Under the pieces are notes generated by a model, which had not been told where the DNA came from, searched no databases, and was given only the letters and a program-made list of their open reading frames with translations. Made by a program: the position numbers and the translations under genes. Below, piece after piece: positions 43,981 to 55,366 of a DNA stretch of 64,000 nt. This stretch comes from Gerris lacustris (taxonomy: Eukaryota; Arthropoda; Insecta; Hemiptera; Gerridae), in NCBI GenBank assembly GCA_951217055.1, contig CATNVA010000018.1, positions 1,364,001 through 1,428,000 on the forward strand. The letters run 5' to 3'. Within the stretch, counting starts at the first letter, position 1. Each line of letters starts with the position of its first letter.

Positions 43981-45768
43981 ATACACTGCCAATTAGTGTG
44001 GCACATAGCTTCCTCGCATCCTATCATGTACTTTATTGTTATATTAACATTAAAGTTTTATTACTTTATTGGTATAATATTTATTGTGTACGAACAATTA
44101 ACATTTTTTAGCGATCTTTAACACTTTATAGGGGTGTCGCTGTAGGTTTTACTAAAAAATTGTATTTGAAAAAAATGTTCGTCTCATTGAATAGATAAGG
44201 TTTGATTTTTTTCCCGACCGAAAATTCCAATTTTAAATTTGAAGTTCACGTTTACGCGAGCGCTGCGCGTGAACGCTTGAACGGATAACGTTGTCCAACG
44301 AACTCGACCTGAGCATTGGTAAAATAAACATGTCTACCAAATTTCATCAAAATCGGGCAACATTTACTCAAGTTATCGTCGCACGTTTCACGATTCGCGG
44401 ACACACAGACCGACAGACAGACAGACACGGAACCAAAAATGTTCCCTGATGTCTGAAACGGATTTCTGTCTTGGAATTTTTAAAATCGGAGGCATAAAAC
44501 TTTTTTGTTCTCAAAAGTGAACACAATGCTTCCGTTACCTTCGGTAAGCTCGGAAGCAAAAGGTATAAAAGAAAGTAAAATAGACTGCCAATTAGTGTGG
44601 CACATAGCTTCCTTGCATCCTATCATGTACTTTATTGTTACATTAACATTAAAGTTTTATTACTTTATTGGTATAATATTTATTGTGTACGAACAATTAA
44701 CATTTTTTAGCGATCTTTAACACTTTATAGGGGTGTCGCTGTAGGTTTTACTAAAAAATTGTATTTGAAAAAAATGTTCGTCTCATTGAATAGATAAGGT
44801 TTGATTTTTTTCCCGACCGAAAATTCCAATTTTAAATTTGAAGTTCACGTTTACGCGAGCGCTGCGCGTGAACGCTTGAACGGATAACGTTGTCCAACGA
44901 ACTCGACCTGAGCATTGGTAAAATAAACATGTCTACCAAATTTCATCAAAATCGGGCAACATTTACTCAAGTTATCGTCGCACGTTTCACGATTCGCGGA
45001 CACACAGACCGACAGACAGACAGACACGGAACCAAAAATGTTCCCTGATGTCTGAAACGGATTTCTGTCTTGGAATTTTTAAAATCGGAGGCATAAAACT
45101 TTTTTGTTCTCAAAAGTGAACACAATGCTTCCGTTACCTTCGGTAAGCTCGGAAGCAAAAGGTATAAAAGAAAGTAAAATAGACTGCCAATTAGTGTGGC
45201 ACATAGCTTCCTTGCATCCTATCATGTACTTTATTGTTACATTAACATTAAAGTTTTATTACTTTATTGGTATAATATTTATTGTGTACGAACAATTAAC
45301 ATTTTTTAGCGATCTTTAACACTTTATAGGGGTGTCGCTGTAGGTTTTAATAAAAAAATAGTATTTGAAAAAAATGTCCGTCTCATTGAAGAAATAAGGT
45401 TTGATTTTTTTCCCGACCGAAAATTCCAATTTTAAATTTGAAGTTCACGTTTACGCGAGCGTTGCGCGTGAACGCTTGAACGGATAACGTTGTCCAACGA
45501 ACTCGACCTGAGCATTGGTAAAATAAACATGTCTACCAAATTTCATCAAAATCGGGCAACATTTACTCAAGTTATCGTCGCACGTTTCACGATTCGCGGA
45601 CACACAGACCGACAGACAGACAGACAGACACGGAACCAAAAATGTTCCCTGATGTCTGAAACGGATTTCTTTCTTGGAATTTTTAAAATCGGAGGCATAA
45701 AACTTTTTTGTTCTCAAAAGTGACACAATGCTTCCGTTACCTTCGGTAAGCTCGGAAGCAATAAATAA
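43981..45768 (+). repeat. Three tandem copies of a ~599-bp repeat
   Basis: Units start at ACTGCCAATTAGTGTGGCAC (about 43984, 44583, 45182) and end GGTAAGCTCGGAAGCA. Each contains TTTTTTAGCGATCTTTAAC, GTTTACGCGAGCG, CGTTGTCCAACGAACTCG, a GACAGACAGACAGACA tract and a ATGTCTGAAACGGATTTC block. Units 1 and 2 are nearly identical; the third has a few changes and one more GACA. Frames of 63, 71 and 150 aa over the units are repeat by-products. Confidence 0.9.
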
Positions 45769-45898
45769 CATATATGGTAAAAAATTGAATGCAAAACAAA
45801 TGTATGCATGTAAAAACATGCGGTTTAAAAATAGTTTATACACAGCTAAAATAATTATGTATAAAAATATAAATGTGGAGTAATTATCATTGATAAAC

Positions 45899-46135
45899 GG
45901 CACTTCTGTAGATTCTCACTCCCCTTATAATAAAACAACAAGGAGTACCAGTCTAAAGAAGGTGTACGAAATGTTCTTCTTTAGACTATTACTCCCCTTA
46001 TATAAACAGAAATGTAATATTCCTTAGTCCCAAAAAAGTACATTGGACTAAACATCCCCTTGCCTTAATAGTTAATTAGTCATAGTCATTTATATTCCAA
46101 AAATACTTTGGGGAGTAACAATTAAAAGAAGTGCC
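45899..46135. mobile_element. MITE with 8-bp target duplication (237 bp)
   Basis: Starts GGCACTTCT and ends AGAAGTGCC (perfect 9-bp inverted ends), flanked by the exact duplication TGATAAAC (45891-45898 and 46136-46143). Internal inverted segments around CTAAAGAAGG and CTTCTTTAG make further hairpins. An 8-bp duplication suggests hAT or P-type mobilisation. Confidence 0.88.
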
Positions 46136-46143
46136 TGATAAAC

Positions 46144-46330
46144 TACAATACTTTTTAAAATAATGTTTCAATATTTAAATAATCTTCATTCATGATAAAC
46201 AAATTTTCTTCGTTGTCCGAGAATTCGATATCTGATTATTATTTGGTTTCGGGCATGCCAGGATTCTTTCAGTTCTCCTGGAAAAGATACCTCGACCCTA
46301 AAAATATAATACCACAATTAATGTGTATAT
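46144..46330. other. Short unique-looking flank of the gypsy element
   Basis: No gene or repeat recognised. It ends in ATAT, the left target duplication of the gypsy insertion. Confidence 0.5.
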
Positions 46331-46650
46331 TGTTAGATGGTCTATTTTATTATTAAATATATGTGTTTATTGTTTGGATACGGGTCGTACTTATTTAAAT
46401 AAGTACGACGATTAATGGCGTCTGTCCTCTCCCAATGAAAACGCTGGTTGAAAGTCGTAGTCAAGACACTGGATTACCGGACATGCGCGCGGCGGCGGGA
46501 GGATCGCGCTGAGGTCCTCGAGAGAGTTTTTTGGTTTTGGACAGCGTGGGAGTTGCGACAGCGGCCATCTTTCAAAGGAGTTCCGCTTTTCCTGCTTTCC
46601 TGCTCCGCGGAAGACTCAAGACGACATCAGGTTTCCCTTAATATCTAATA
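46331..46650 (+). repeat. 5' LTR of the gypsy-type element
   Basis: Begins TGTTAGATGG and ends ATATCTAATA. Contains a perfect 26-base palindrome at 46384-46409 (half-site GTCGTACTTATTT). One difference from the 3' LTR, near 46609 (GCGGAAG against GCGAAAG). Confidence 0.9.
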
Positions 46651-47139
46651 TCAGAAGTGGTTAGAGAATCCCCCTTTCCTGACTCGTTTGTGTTTGTTCA
46701 AAAAGAACCAGTTTAAAACTAATTGTATTAAAAGTGCGAGAGTGTCATTTTAACAGTGTTTTTTTTTTTTTAGAAGAAAATCACAATTGTTTCATCTAAA
46801 ATAATTATCTTTACTTGTGTTGTATAGTGTCATACATAACTATTTTCTGAGGATTTTCTCTCCAAAGAACTGTTCTAGATAAGTGGTTTAATTTTCTTTG
46901 TCTATAATTCTTATTTATACGTGATTTTTTTGTTGTTTTTGTTACAAGCAGCAAGCTACCCCACACTCACGCATTTAATTTAGTGGTAGTACAAACACTT
47001 GCACAGAGCCCCTGTCACTCTTGCTCTAAATTCATCTATTTTACTACCTCCTCGAGAAACTATAAAATGCCTTCGTTCTGTGCTTGAACGACGGAATTGT
47101 TCTTTTCGAGAGTCGGTTCTTTTTCGAGATTATAGGTTC

Positions 47140-47340
47140 TTTGGAACGGTTCTACGGAACGATTCAAGAGAACGGTTCTACGGAACGATTCAAGAGAACG
47201 GTTCTACGGAACGATTCAAGAGAACGGTTCTACTGAACGATTCAAGAGAACGGTTCTACGGAACGAGTTTAGAGAACGATCCTAGAGAATAATTTTAGAG
47301 AACGATTCTCGAGAACGGTTTTACAGAACAGTTCTATTAT
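47140..47340 (+). repeat. 26-bp tandem repeat in the gypsy leader
   Basis: Units of the form GAACGGTTCTACGGAACGAT plus TCAAGA repeat four times exactly, and then in degraded form to about 47335. A 97-aa frame across them is a by-product. Confidence 0.9.
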
Positions 47341-47749
47341 CTTTCACTTTTTTGGGAGTGTTATTTCTTAGTGCATTTTCTCTCATATTTGGACATAAAG
47401 GGTGATATTAAAAAATAAATAAAAAATAAAAATTATTAAAAAATAAATAAAAAATAAAAATAATAATAAAAGAAGAGGCTATACCATGGGCAAATTCATA
47501 GTTTCCGACGTGGAGCCTGGAAGAAACGACTCTGGTGCTCGCCCCAGCGTCCCTTACCATCAAACTTATTTTACGTCGGCTATCACGGAGTTTACCCGCA
47601 GATGGTATTGTTGCAGCATATGAATCATAGTGATGCTTACAACATCACAGTGCTCCGTCCGGAATTACATGATTCCAATAAATGAATATGTCACATTGAA
47701 AAAATAAAAAAAAAAAATCTGTTCTCGTGGAATGATATAGAGGCAGTAT

Positions 47750-48360
47750 CAAGAATAACCGGGTTTTTAAGAGACAATGCTAGACAATGGTTCGAGAAGT
47801 AGGACCCTGACATTAAGAACTGGATGACCTTTAAAGAAGACTTTCTGCGAAAGCTTTTCCCCTTCGAAGAAACTTAGGACACCTGTTCGAGGATGCCGCG
47901 AATTACAACAGCTCGCAAGTCAACTCTTACGAACGATACGTGCACGAAAAATTAGCAAGGCTCAAGTGCCTACAGGTAACGTGGAAAGAAGCAGATCTTG
48001 TTGAGCTGATCGTTCATGATATTTGTGAACTGGATGTTAAGTCAGCAGCGGTAAATCGAAATTGTACTAATGTTAGGGAGCTTATATCATATTTTACCTC
48101 GTTAAGAAAACGCCCCGTCCGGTGCCTCAAAGAAGTCAGAGATTCGACGAACCCCGCTTTTTGCAACGTGGTATAAAGAGATCGCACCCTCGAGTAGATT
48201 AACGTCATTCACCTAGTAAATTTGTTGATGATAAGAAAAGTTCATTGGTTAATCCTGGAAGACGCCCTTTGGCTGAAATTTAGTACCACTCATGCGGTGT
48301 TTTGGGCCACATGCATTCTGGTTGTAAGAGATACGTGGCAAGTCAGATAAAGTCGAACCC
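47750..48360 (+). pseudogene. gypsy Gag remnant
   Basis: Pieces in different frames resemble Gag: a FLRDNARQWFEK-like stretch and WMTFKEDFLRKLFP near 47770-47860, then MHEKLARLKCLQVTWKEADL (47940-48176). Stop codons and shifts separate them. A cysteine/histidine stretch (HSCGVLGHMHSGC-like, about 48290-48330) may be the zinc knuckle. Confidence 0.6.
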
Positions 48361-48390
48361 TGGACCTTCTAGGGAGGTAACCTATTCGTT

Positions 48391-49021
48391 TTGCGCAAAC
48401 GGGGTCATAGTGCGCCAAACTGCTTTACCAAGGCAGCCATAGAAAAACGAAAGAACGTCAACGTTTGCATCTCGGGGCAAGTGCTTAAGGGTTCAGTCGT
48501 GCGAATCTGCGGTAATGCGTTTCAAGCGCTAATTGATACTAGAGCTGATTGTTTTCTTATGTCCAATAAATATAGAAAACTATTTGAAGACAAAATCAAA
48601 TTGTGCGAAGTACTATTGAAGGGGTTCAGTCCCGGACCGATACGCCACATAAATGTTTTACTACCGATATTGAAGTGACTGGGACCCAGGTCCGCAACGT
48701 ACCTAACATTCTTTTATATTGCACCTGCGCATTAAATTATAACATTTATCTGGGCCAAGATGTACTTAACGAAACCTCGTTAGTTCCAATAACAGATTTT
48801 TCCGGATCCAGAATGTTACGGAGACCACAGACCGTAGCTAGTATATCTTCAGACCCTCCTCGCCAAGGCGGCGCAGATGTTGACACCGATTTGATTGGAG
48901 AAGATAGGAATACACAGCTTAACTTATTAGCACAGTATAAGAATATGTTCGGTAATGTGGTTCTTGTTGAGGGAACCAAAATGTATATCAATCTGGGAAA
49001 AAAAAAAAAAAAAAAAAACAT
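48391..49021 (+). pseudogene. gypsy protease region remnant
   Basis: KRGHSAPNCFTKAAIEKRKN resembles the end of the Gag knuckle, and AFQALIDTRADCFLMSNKY is the protease active-site region with DTG changed to DTR. A second frame (48603-49055) continues with LNYNIYLGQDVLNE. It ends in a long A run (about 48999-49017) that has no counterpart in coding sequence. Confidence 0.75.
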
Positions 49022-49098
49022 TTATAGAGCTTCTTATAGGTTGTCGGCATTGTGACTGACCTAATGAGTAATGTCATCATAAGAGAGAGTGAGTCCAT

Positions 49099-49757
49099 TT
49101 GCAAGTCCTACCCTACTGGTGGAAAAAAAAAAAGAAGGAACCTGGAGAATGTGCGTTGGACTACAGGGAGCTAAATAGCTTAACCGTGAAAGATAGGTAT
49201 CCCCTACCCCTTATCGAAGACCAGTTGGATAGACTAAGCAAAGCCTCGTTTCTTTTTACATCAATGGATATGGTATCGGGTATTGGGATTTAATCAAATT
49301 GCATTAGTCGATGCGACATTACCTAAAACCGCCTTTGCGACTCCCGACGAGCATTATGAATACCGTAGAGTCCTGTTTGGGTTGACCGACGCTCCTGCTG
49401 TGTTTCCAAGATCCGTTCACAAAGCTCTAGGCAAGCGAAAGGATAAACTTGTGTTCGTGTATATGGACGATCTTCTAATACCTTCTAGCTCAATCAAAGA
49501 AGGGTTATCTCACCTAAAAAATTGTTTTAGACGCCCTCAAGGGTGCCGGATTTTCTTTGAATCAGCTCAAGTGCCGTTTCCTCAAGAAAAGCATCGAACA
49601 TCTTGGGCGGATCATATCTGTGAATGGTATTCAGCCAAGTCCAAGGAAGATTGATGCTCTAGTGAAACTACCGACTCCCTCTTCGGTAAGAGAAGTGAGA
49701 AAGTTTATGGGCTTGGCCAGATATTTTCGCAAATGTATACCTTCTTTTGATAGTTAG
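49099..49757 (+). pseudogene. gypsy reverse transcriptase remnant
   Basis: ALDYRELNSLTVKDRYPLPLIEDQ and FTSMDMVSG are followed, after a shift, by FNQIALVDATLPKTAFATPDEHYEYRRV, FGLTDAPAVF and the catalytic FVYMDDLLI. After another shift come LKCRFLKKSIEHLGRIIS and GIQPSPRKIDAL. Three frames cover one domain, so the enzyme is broken although its catalytic motif survives. An A run inserts lysines at KKKKKEPGE. Confidence 0.9.
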
Positions 49758-49858
49758 ACTATTTGTATCACTGAGCTTACTAAAAACAAAACACACACAC
49801 AGTTTATCTGGGGTGATTTAGGAACTTCCTCGTCATATCATGCCTTACATCGGAACCA

Positions 49859-50233
49859 TTGTTAACAGTTTTCAATCCAGAACTCCCAACTGAACTACAC
49901 ACTGATTCGAGTAGTAGATGCTACGGAACAGTTCTAATTCAAAAAGGTAACGGCACAAAGAGGGTTATATGGTATTTTAGTAAGAGTACCACCCAATGCG
50001 AGGAGAAATATCCATCTTACGAGCAAGACACACTCGCAATAGTTAGAGCCTTACAAACTGTACGTGTTTACTTACTTGATATTAAGTTTAAATTGACAAC
50101 AAATTGCAACGACATCAAGGAAACTAAATTGAAAAGAGATATATCTCCAAGAGTTGGAAGATGGTGGACCTTCAAGACTTCGATTAAGACTTCGAAATCA
50201 TTTATCGTAAAGGACTTCCCTACGTCACGCTGA
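49859..50233 (+). pseudogene. gypsy RNase H remnant
   Basis: TVFNPELPTELHTDSSSRCYGTVLIQ and VIWYFSKSTTQCEEKYPSYEQDTLAI match gypsy RNase H (first aspartate and glutamate positions present). After KLTTNCND it loses similarity. Confidence 0.85.
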
Positions 50234-50343
50234 CTTCCTCAGCAGAAATCCAATTAGTGTACGACGGGTTAGACATGCGTTTAGACATTACTTGGCTACA
50301 AGTAAAACAATAAAGTAGCGACGAAAAAAAAAAAAAAAAAAAT

Positions 50344-50694
50344 ATGCGTCATTGTTTAGTATGCGCAGTCAAGAAAACAAGTACTGGACCTCTACATGGG
50401 TTCAATGAATCTGCAGAGAAGCCTAGAGAACCTTTATATATTTTATATCTCGATTGTTTGGGCCCTTTAACTACCACCGATTCTAAGTTTAAATATTTGC
50501 TTGTAGTGGTTGACCGCTTCACAAAATATTGCTTTTGGACACCCCTGAGAACAGTTCGGGCCGGCGAAACTAAAGACAAACCTACCAAAGTGTCTGGGGC
50601 AGCTAAATACAAATACCATTTTGTTACACCTGATCTAAACCAAAGTAACGGTCAAGTTGAAAGGTACATGAGAACCATTATGAACCTCCTGTGA
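50344..50694 (+). pseudogene. gypsy integrase remnant with internal deletion
   Basis: HCLVCAVKKTSTGPLHG is the CC half of the zinc region, and YLDCLGPLTTTDSKFKYLLVVVDRFTKYCFW is the first catalytic block. It then jumps to DLNQSNGQVERYMRTI, the block with the catalytic glutamate. The second aspartate block between them is missing. The start follows an A run of about 19. Confidence 0.85.
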
Positions 50695-50913
50695 ATCGAA
50701 TCATCTGTAAAGTCAGAATGGTCGAGCGGTATCTAGAAAACCCAGCTAGTTCTAACCCGACGAAAAAAAAAAAAAAGTACTATAACAAGACATGACGAAG
50801 AAAACTACAATAAGAATGTTTCCAAGGATATGGATAGTTGTCTGCTTTCAGATTGGTTGAAGTTAATATGTTGACGAACATGTAAACAACTAATAAGGAA
50901 AGTAATTAATGCT

Positions 50914-50917
50914 TAAG

Positions 50918-50948
<31 letters not shown>

Positions 50949-51812
50949 CCTTTTGTGTCGACTGCATTTATAAAAAAAAAAAAGTTTAAATGTATGGAGC
51001 AGACCTTTTGTGTCGACTGCATTTATAAAAAAAAAAAAAGTTTAAATGTATGGAGCAGACCTTTTGTGTCGACTGCATTTATAAAAAAAAAAATAGTTTA
51101 AATGTATGGAGCAGACCTTTTGTGTCGACTGCATTTATAAAAAAGATTAAATGTATGGAGCAGACCTTTTGTGTCGACTGCATTTATAAAAAAGTTTAAA
51201 TGTATGGAGCAGACCTTTTGTGTCGACTGCATTTATAAAAAAAAAAGTTTAAATGTATGGAGCAGACCTTTTGTGTCGACTGCATTTATAAAAAAAAAAA
51301 AAAGTTTAAATGTATGGAGCAGACCTTTTGTGTCGACTGCATTTATAAAAAAGTTTAAATGTATGGAGCAGACCTTTTGTGTCGACTGCATTTATAAAAA
51401 AAAAAAAAAAGTTTAAATGTATGGAACAGACCTTTTGTGTCGACTGCATTTATAAAAAAAAAAAGAAATCTAAATGTATGGAACAGACCTTTTGTGTCGA
51501 CTGCATTTATACAAAAAAAAAGAAATCTAAATGTATGGAACAGACCTTTTGTGTCGACTGCATTTATAAAAAAAAAAGTTTAAATGTATGGAACAGACCT
51601 TTTGTGTCGACTGCATTTATAAAAAAAAAAAGAAGTCTTAAATGTATGGAACAGACCTTTTGTGTCGACTGCATTTATAAAAAAAAAATAATTGTAATGT
51701 ATGGAACTGCCTGTTGTGTAGACTGCATTTACAAAAAAAAAAGAATTGTAATGTATGGAACTGCCTGTTGTGTAGACTGCATTAACAAAAAAAGAAAAAA
51801 AAAAAAAAAAAA
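50914..51812 (+). repeat. A-run minisatellite (about 16 units) upstream of the 3' LTR
   Basis: Unit: TTTAAATGTATGGAGCAGAC, CTTTTGTGTCGACTGCATTT, ATA and an A run of 5-17. The A run length and the GAGCAGAC/GAACAGAC variant differ between units. The last two units carry CTGCCTGTTGTGTAGACTGC. Long frames across it repeat CVDCIYKKK and are artefacts. Confidence 0.92.
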
Positions 51813-52014
51813 AATTGCATTTTTGCTTATGCGTACCTTAATCACAAACTTCAGTTGTACGATGTTACAGGTTGGACGTAACATTACTTTTGTCTGAGCC
51901 ACTAGCTTCGAGAGCGAAGCTTACATCAGGATGGCCGTGTTGGATTGTTTGTTATTATTACTTATTATATGTGAGACACCAGCTTCGAGAGCGAAGCTTA
52001 CGTCAGGAAGGCCG

Positions 52015-52334
52015 TGTTAGATGGTCTATTTTATTATTAAATATATGTGTTTATTGTTTGGATACGGGTCGTACTTATTTAAATAAGTACGACGATTAAT
52101 GGCGTCTGTCCTCTCCCAATGAAAACGCTGGTTGAAAGTCGTAGTCAAGACACTGGATTACCGGACATGCGCGCGGCGGCGGGAGGATCGCGCTGAGGTC
52201 CTCGAGAGAGTTTTTTGGTTTTGGACAGCGTGGGAGTTGCGACAGCGGCCATCTTTCAAAGGAGTTCCGCTTTTCCTGCTTTCCTGCTCCGCGAAAGACT
52301 CAAGACGACATCAGGTTTCCCTTAATATCTAATA
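52015..52334 (+). repeat. 3' LTR of the gypsy-type element
   Basis: Same limits and palindrome (52068-52093) as the 5' LTR; followed by ATAT. Confidence 0.9.
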
Positions 52335-52338
52335 ATAT

Positions 52339-53395
52339 AATATAAAAAGAAATATGGTATTGGAATAATTTATATGTCTGTGTAATATCCACAATTAGAC
52401 TAATGTTGACAATGGCAGAAGGTTAAGAAACTTTTTCTTCAGGCAAAACAACCTAAACAGACCAAGAATACCAAAAATTAATTAAATTTCCAAGCTAATT
52501 TCATCTGTTTAAATAAATAATGTATTCATTTGCTAATACATTATGCTAAAATGTATCCATATGTAGCTAATTCATTAAAAGTAAACTTACATGTTTTTTT
52601 GCAGTCACAATTTTTATTATTCGTACAGAGGGACATGATCTTGTTTTAAATCTTTTCGTATCCTAAAATCATGGAAAAATAAACAAATAATATTTTTCTC
52701 TAATATAAAATTGATTTAATTATGTATGTTACATCATACATTGCCCTTTAAAAGGAAACTTTATGGGCATATTTAGCAGAAATCAGGCAATGTATGTTAG
52801 AACATACATGAAGAAAAATAATCGTAGTAATTTGTATAAAATATATAAAAAATCAATAACAATTAACCATCACAATTATCAAAAATATATACTCTACAAT
52901 ATCCCCTAGCAAAAAACTTCAAAAATTAGCTTAGAATGTGAAAATAAATTATTTACTTACGCTCATGGAGGTTTGAAATGTTTCCTTTGCAAAATGGCAG
53001 GTTCGCATGTGACAAGTTTTAAAACATTTAAAAAAAGTTAGAATATTTTTTTAATAGAATAAAAATAAAAATACCTTTTTAACTCGCAGTGTGTTTAAGT
53101 ACAGACAAATTACAAAAAAAATCCCAAAATTATGTATGCCGTATCATACATTGCCCGTTTAAGGGCTAAATCAGACCGGTTTCAGCCTCTAAAATACTAA
53201 AATATAACAGGTATACAGAGTATGACGGCTATCTTCAGTCTTCAGTGCCTTATATTTATAGACTGACGAGAAGGTAAGGTGGCAAGTGTTTAGGACATAA
53301 GGTCGGGAGGGGTGTGGGATTCATGGAAAAGCGGGTGTGAGGGGTTTCCAATCGGATTAAGAGCTAGGGCCAAGCTCTAGGTCTGAATTGTAAAG
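52339..53395. repeat. No gene; dispersed CATACATTGCCC inverted motifs
   Basis: ATGTATG-type words followed by ATCATACATTGCCC occur near 52725 and 53130, and in opposite form (GGCAATGTATGTTAGAACAT) near 52785. The same CATACATTGCCCG word lies in the gypsy LTR near 39948. This may be LTR-derived debris. Confidence 0.4.
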
Positions 53396-53399
53396 GAAG

Positions 53400-53625
53400 T
53401 ATAAATGGCTGGGCACGAACTGGACAACTTTTCTAACCATAAGGAAGGGTCAAAAAAAGGTCCACTAATCCCTGAGCACGAACTGGACAACTTTCAGCAC
53501 CAGGTAGAGAGTGGCATGCGATAGCGTGTAAAGCCCCATTTATACGGTGATAGTTGACGCGATAGTTGCTGCCATGATAGCAACTATCGCGGCAACTATC
53601 ACCGTGTAGACGACGTGATAGATTC
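53400..53625. repeat. GCACGAACTGGACAACTTTT repeats and a strong hairpin
   Basis: GCACGAACTGGACAACTTT occurs twice (about 53414 and 53475). The inverted version is the core of the 42-bp array at 56160-56375. At 53544-53605 ACGGTGATAGTTG and CAACTATCACCGT, plus inner GCGATAGTTGC and GCAACTATCGC, form a long hairpin, probably a MITE relic. Confidence 0.6.
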
Positions 53626-53800
53626 TCAATTTTCAACACGGCGCCTTGTTCACCATACTATTAGTTTCTATTGTTAAAGGCATAGGGCCGGTCCTAGCTT
53701 CATAGCCGCCTGCGTGCGGGTGACGCTCGGCCCCCCCCCCCCCTTACCATATGCAATATTTGTTTGTTTATTTATTTATATTATATACATTAGATTATTA

Positions 53801-54470
53801 CTAGGCATCGCGTGGCTCTATCATTGAAGCGAGCGTATAGTAATAAATATGTATTGAATATTGAAAAAAAAGATTATTGTGAATCATGATGAGTTGATAG
53901 ATAATGGGTCTGGTAGTAGTGCAGCGGCTAGTAGTAAGGGAACCACCCCTTATTCTTACTATTCCACTACCCACACACCTCTATTTCAATATTTATAATT
54001 TGTATCTCTTTGCTACAAACAAACTACTGCATGTATCAAATTGAAATTTTGCATGCCTGTTTCAATTGTGCATCAGATGGTGTCTATGAAGTTTTATTAA
54101 AATCGTTACGTTAGAACGTAAGATATCGGTAAAAAGGTTGTTTTCTCTATTTTAAACGTTTAGGCCCGCTTTAATAGTTTTAGCGATCTTTATTAATTCA
54201 TAGCGGTGTCGCTGTTGGTTTTACTAAAAAATGTTATTTGAAAAAAATGTTCGTCTCATCGAATTGATGATGATAGAATCTTTTCCCGTCCTGAAATTCC
54301 AATTTAATTTTTGAACCTCTCGTTTACGCGAGCGTTGCGCGCGAACTCTTGGACGGATCACGCTGTCCAACGAACTTAGCCTGAGTATTAGTAAGAGGAT
54401 CATGTATACCAAATTTCAACTAAATCGGTCAACTTTTACTCAAGTTATCGTCACACGCGTGAACGTTACT

Positions 54471-54518
<48 letters not shown>

Positions 54519-55246
54519 CGGAGCATATTTCGTTGAATGTAGGAAGCTCGCTACGCTCGCTTCAATTATTGATCTACTAGGCATCGCGTGGCTCTATCAT
54601 TGAAGCGAGCGTATAGTAATAAATATGTATTGAATATTGAAAAAAAAGATTATTGTGAATCATGATGAGTTGATAGATAATGGGTCTGGTAGTAGTGCAG
54701 CGGCTAGTAGTAAGGGAACCACCCCGCATTCTTACTATTCTTCTAACCACACATCTCTATTTCAATATTTATAATTTGTATCTCTTTGCTACAAACAAAC
54801 TACTGCATGTATCAAATTGAAATTTTGCATACCTGTTTCAATTGTGCATTAGATGGTGTATATGAAGTTTTATTAAAATCGTTTCGTTAGAACGTAAGAT
54901 ATCGGTAAAAAGGTTGTTTTCTCTATTATATACGTTTAGGTCCGCTTTAATAGTTTTAGCGATCTTTATTAAGTCATAGCGGTGTCGCTGTTGGTTTTAG
55001 TAAAAAATGTTATTTGAAAAAAATGTTCGTCTCATCGAGTAGATGATGATAGAATCTTTTCCCGTCCCGAAATTCCAATTTAATTTTTGTACCTCTCGTT
55101 TACGCGAGCGTTGCGCGCGAACTCTTGGACGGATCACGCTGTCCAACGAACTTAGCCTGAGTATTAGTAAGAGGAACATGTATACCAAATTTCAACTAAA
55201 TCGGTCAACTTTTACTCAAGTTATCGTCACACGCGTAAACGTTACT

Positions 55247-55314
<68 letters not shown>

Positions 55315-55366
55315 CGGAGCATATTTCGTTGAATGTAGGAAGCTCGCTACGCTCGCTTCAATTATC
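53801..55366 (+). repeat. Two tandem copies of a 776-bp repeat with a (GACA)n tract
   Basis: Units start CTAGGCATCGCGTGGCTCTA (53801 and 54577) and end GCTCGCTACGCTCGCTTCAA. They share TTTTAGCGATCTTTATTAA, CGTTTACGCGAGCGTTGCGC and the GACAGACA microsatellite with the 599-bp array family. The copies differ mainly in GACA number (about 10 against 17 units). Confidence 0.9.

Larger units (their letters stand above)
46331..52334 (+). mobile_element. Ty3/gypsy-type LTR retrotransposon, near-identical LTRs, decayed genes
   Basis: LTRs at 46331-46650 and 52015-52334 (320 bp each) differ at one visible position. They are flanked by ATAT on both sides (46327-46330 and 52335-52338). TCAGAAGTGGTTAG follows the 5' LTR, in the place of the primer site. 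Order inside: leader with a 26-bp repeat, gag remnants (about 47750-48350), protease (48391-48680), reverse transcriptase (49099-49750), RNase H (49859-50150), integrase remnants (50344-50694), then an A-rich minisatellite. This order is Ty3/gypsy. Stops, frameshifts and A runs break all genes. Confidence 0.88.

Noticed and set aside
44368..45903. Small proteins of 63, 71 and 150 aa in the 599-bp array
   Set aside because: They occur once per repeat unit, have no domain and lie in noncoding repeat sequence.
51171..51897. Cysteine-containing repeat proteins (CVDCIYKKK units)
   Set aside because: They are translations of the A-run minisatellite; the frame changes with every change of A number.
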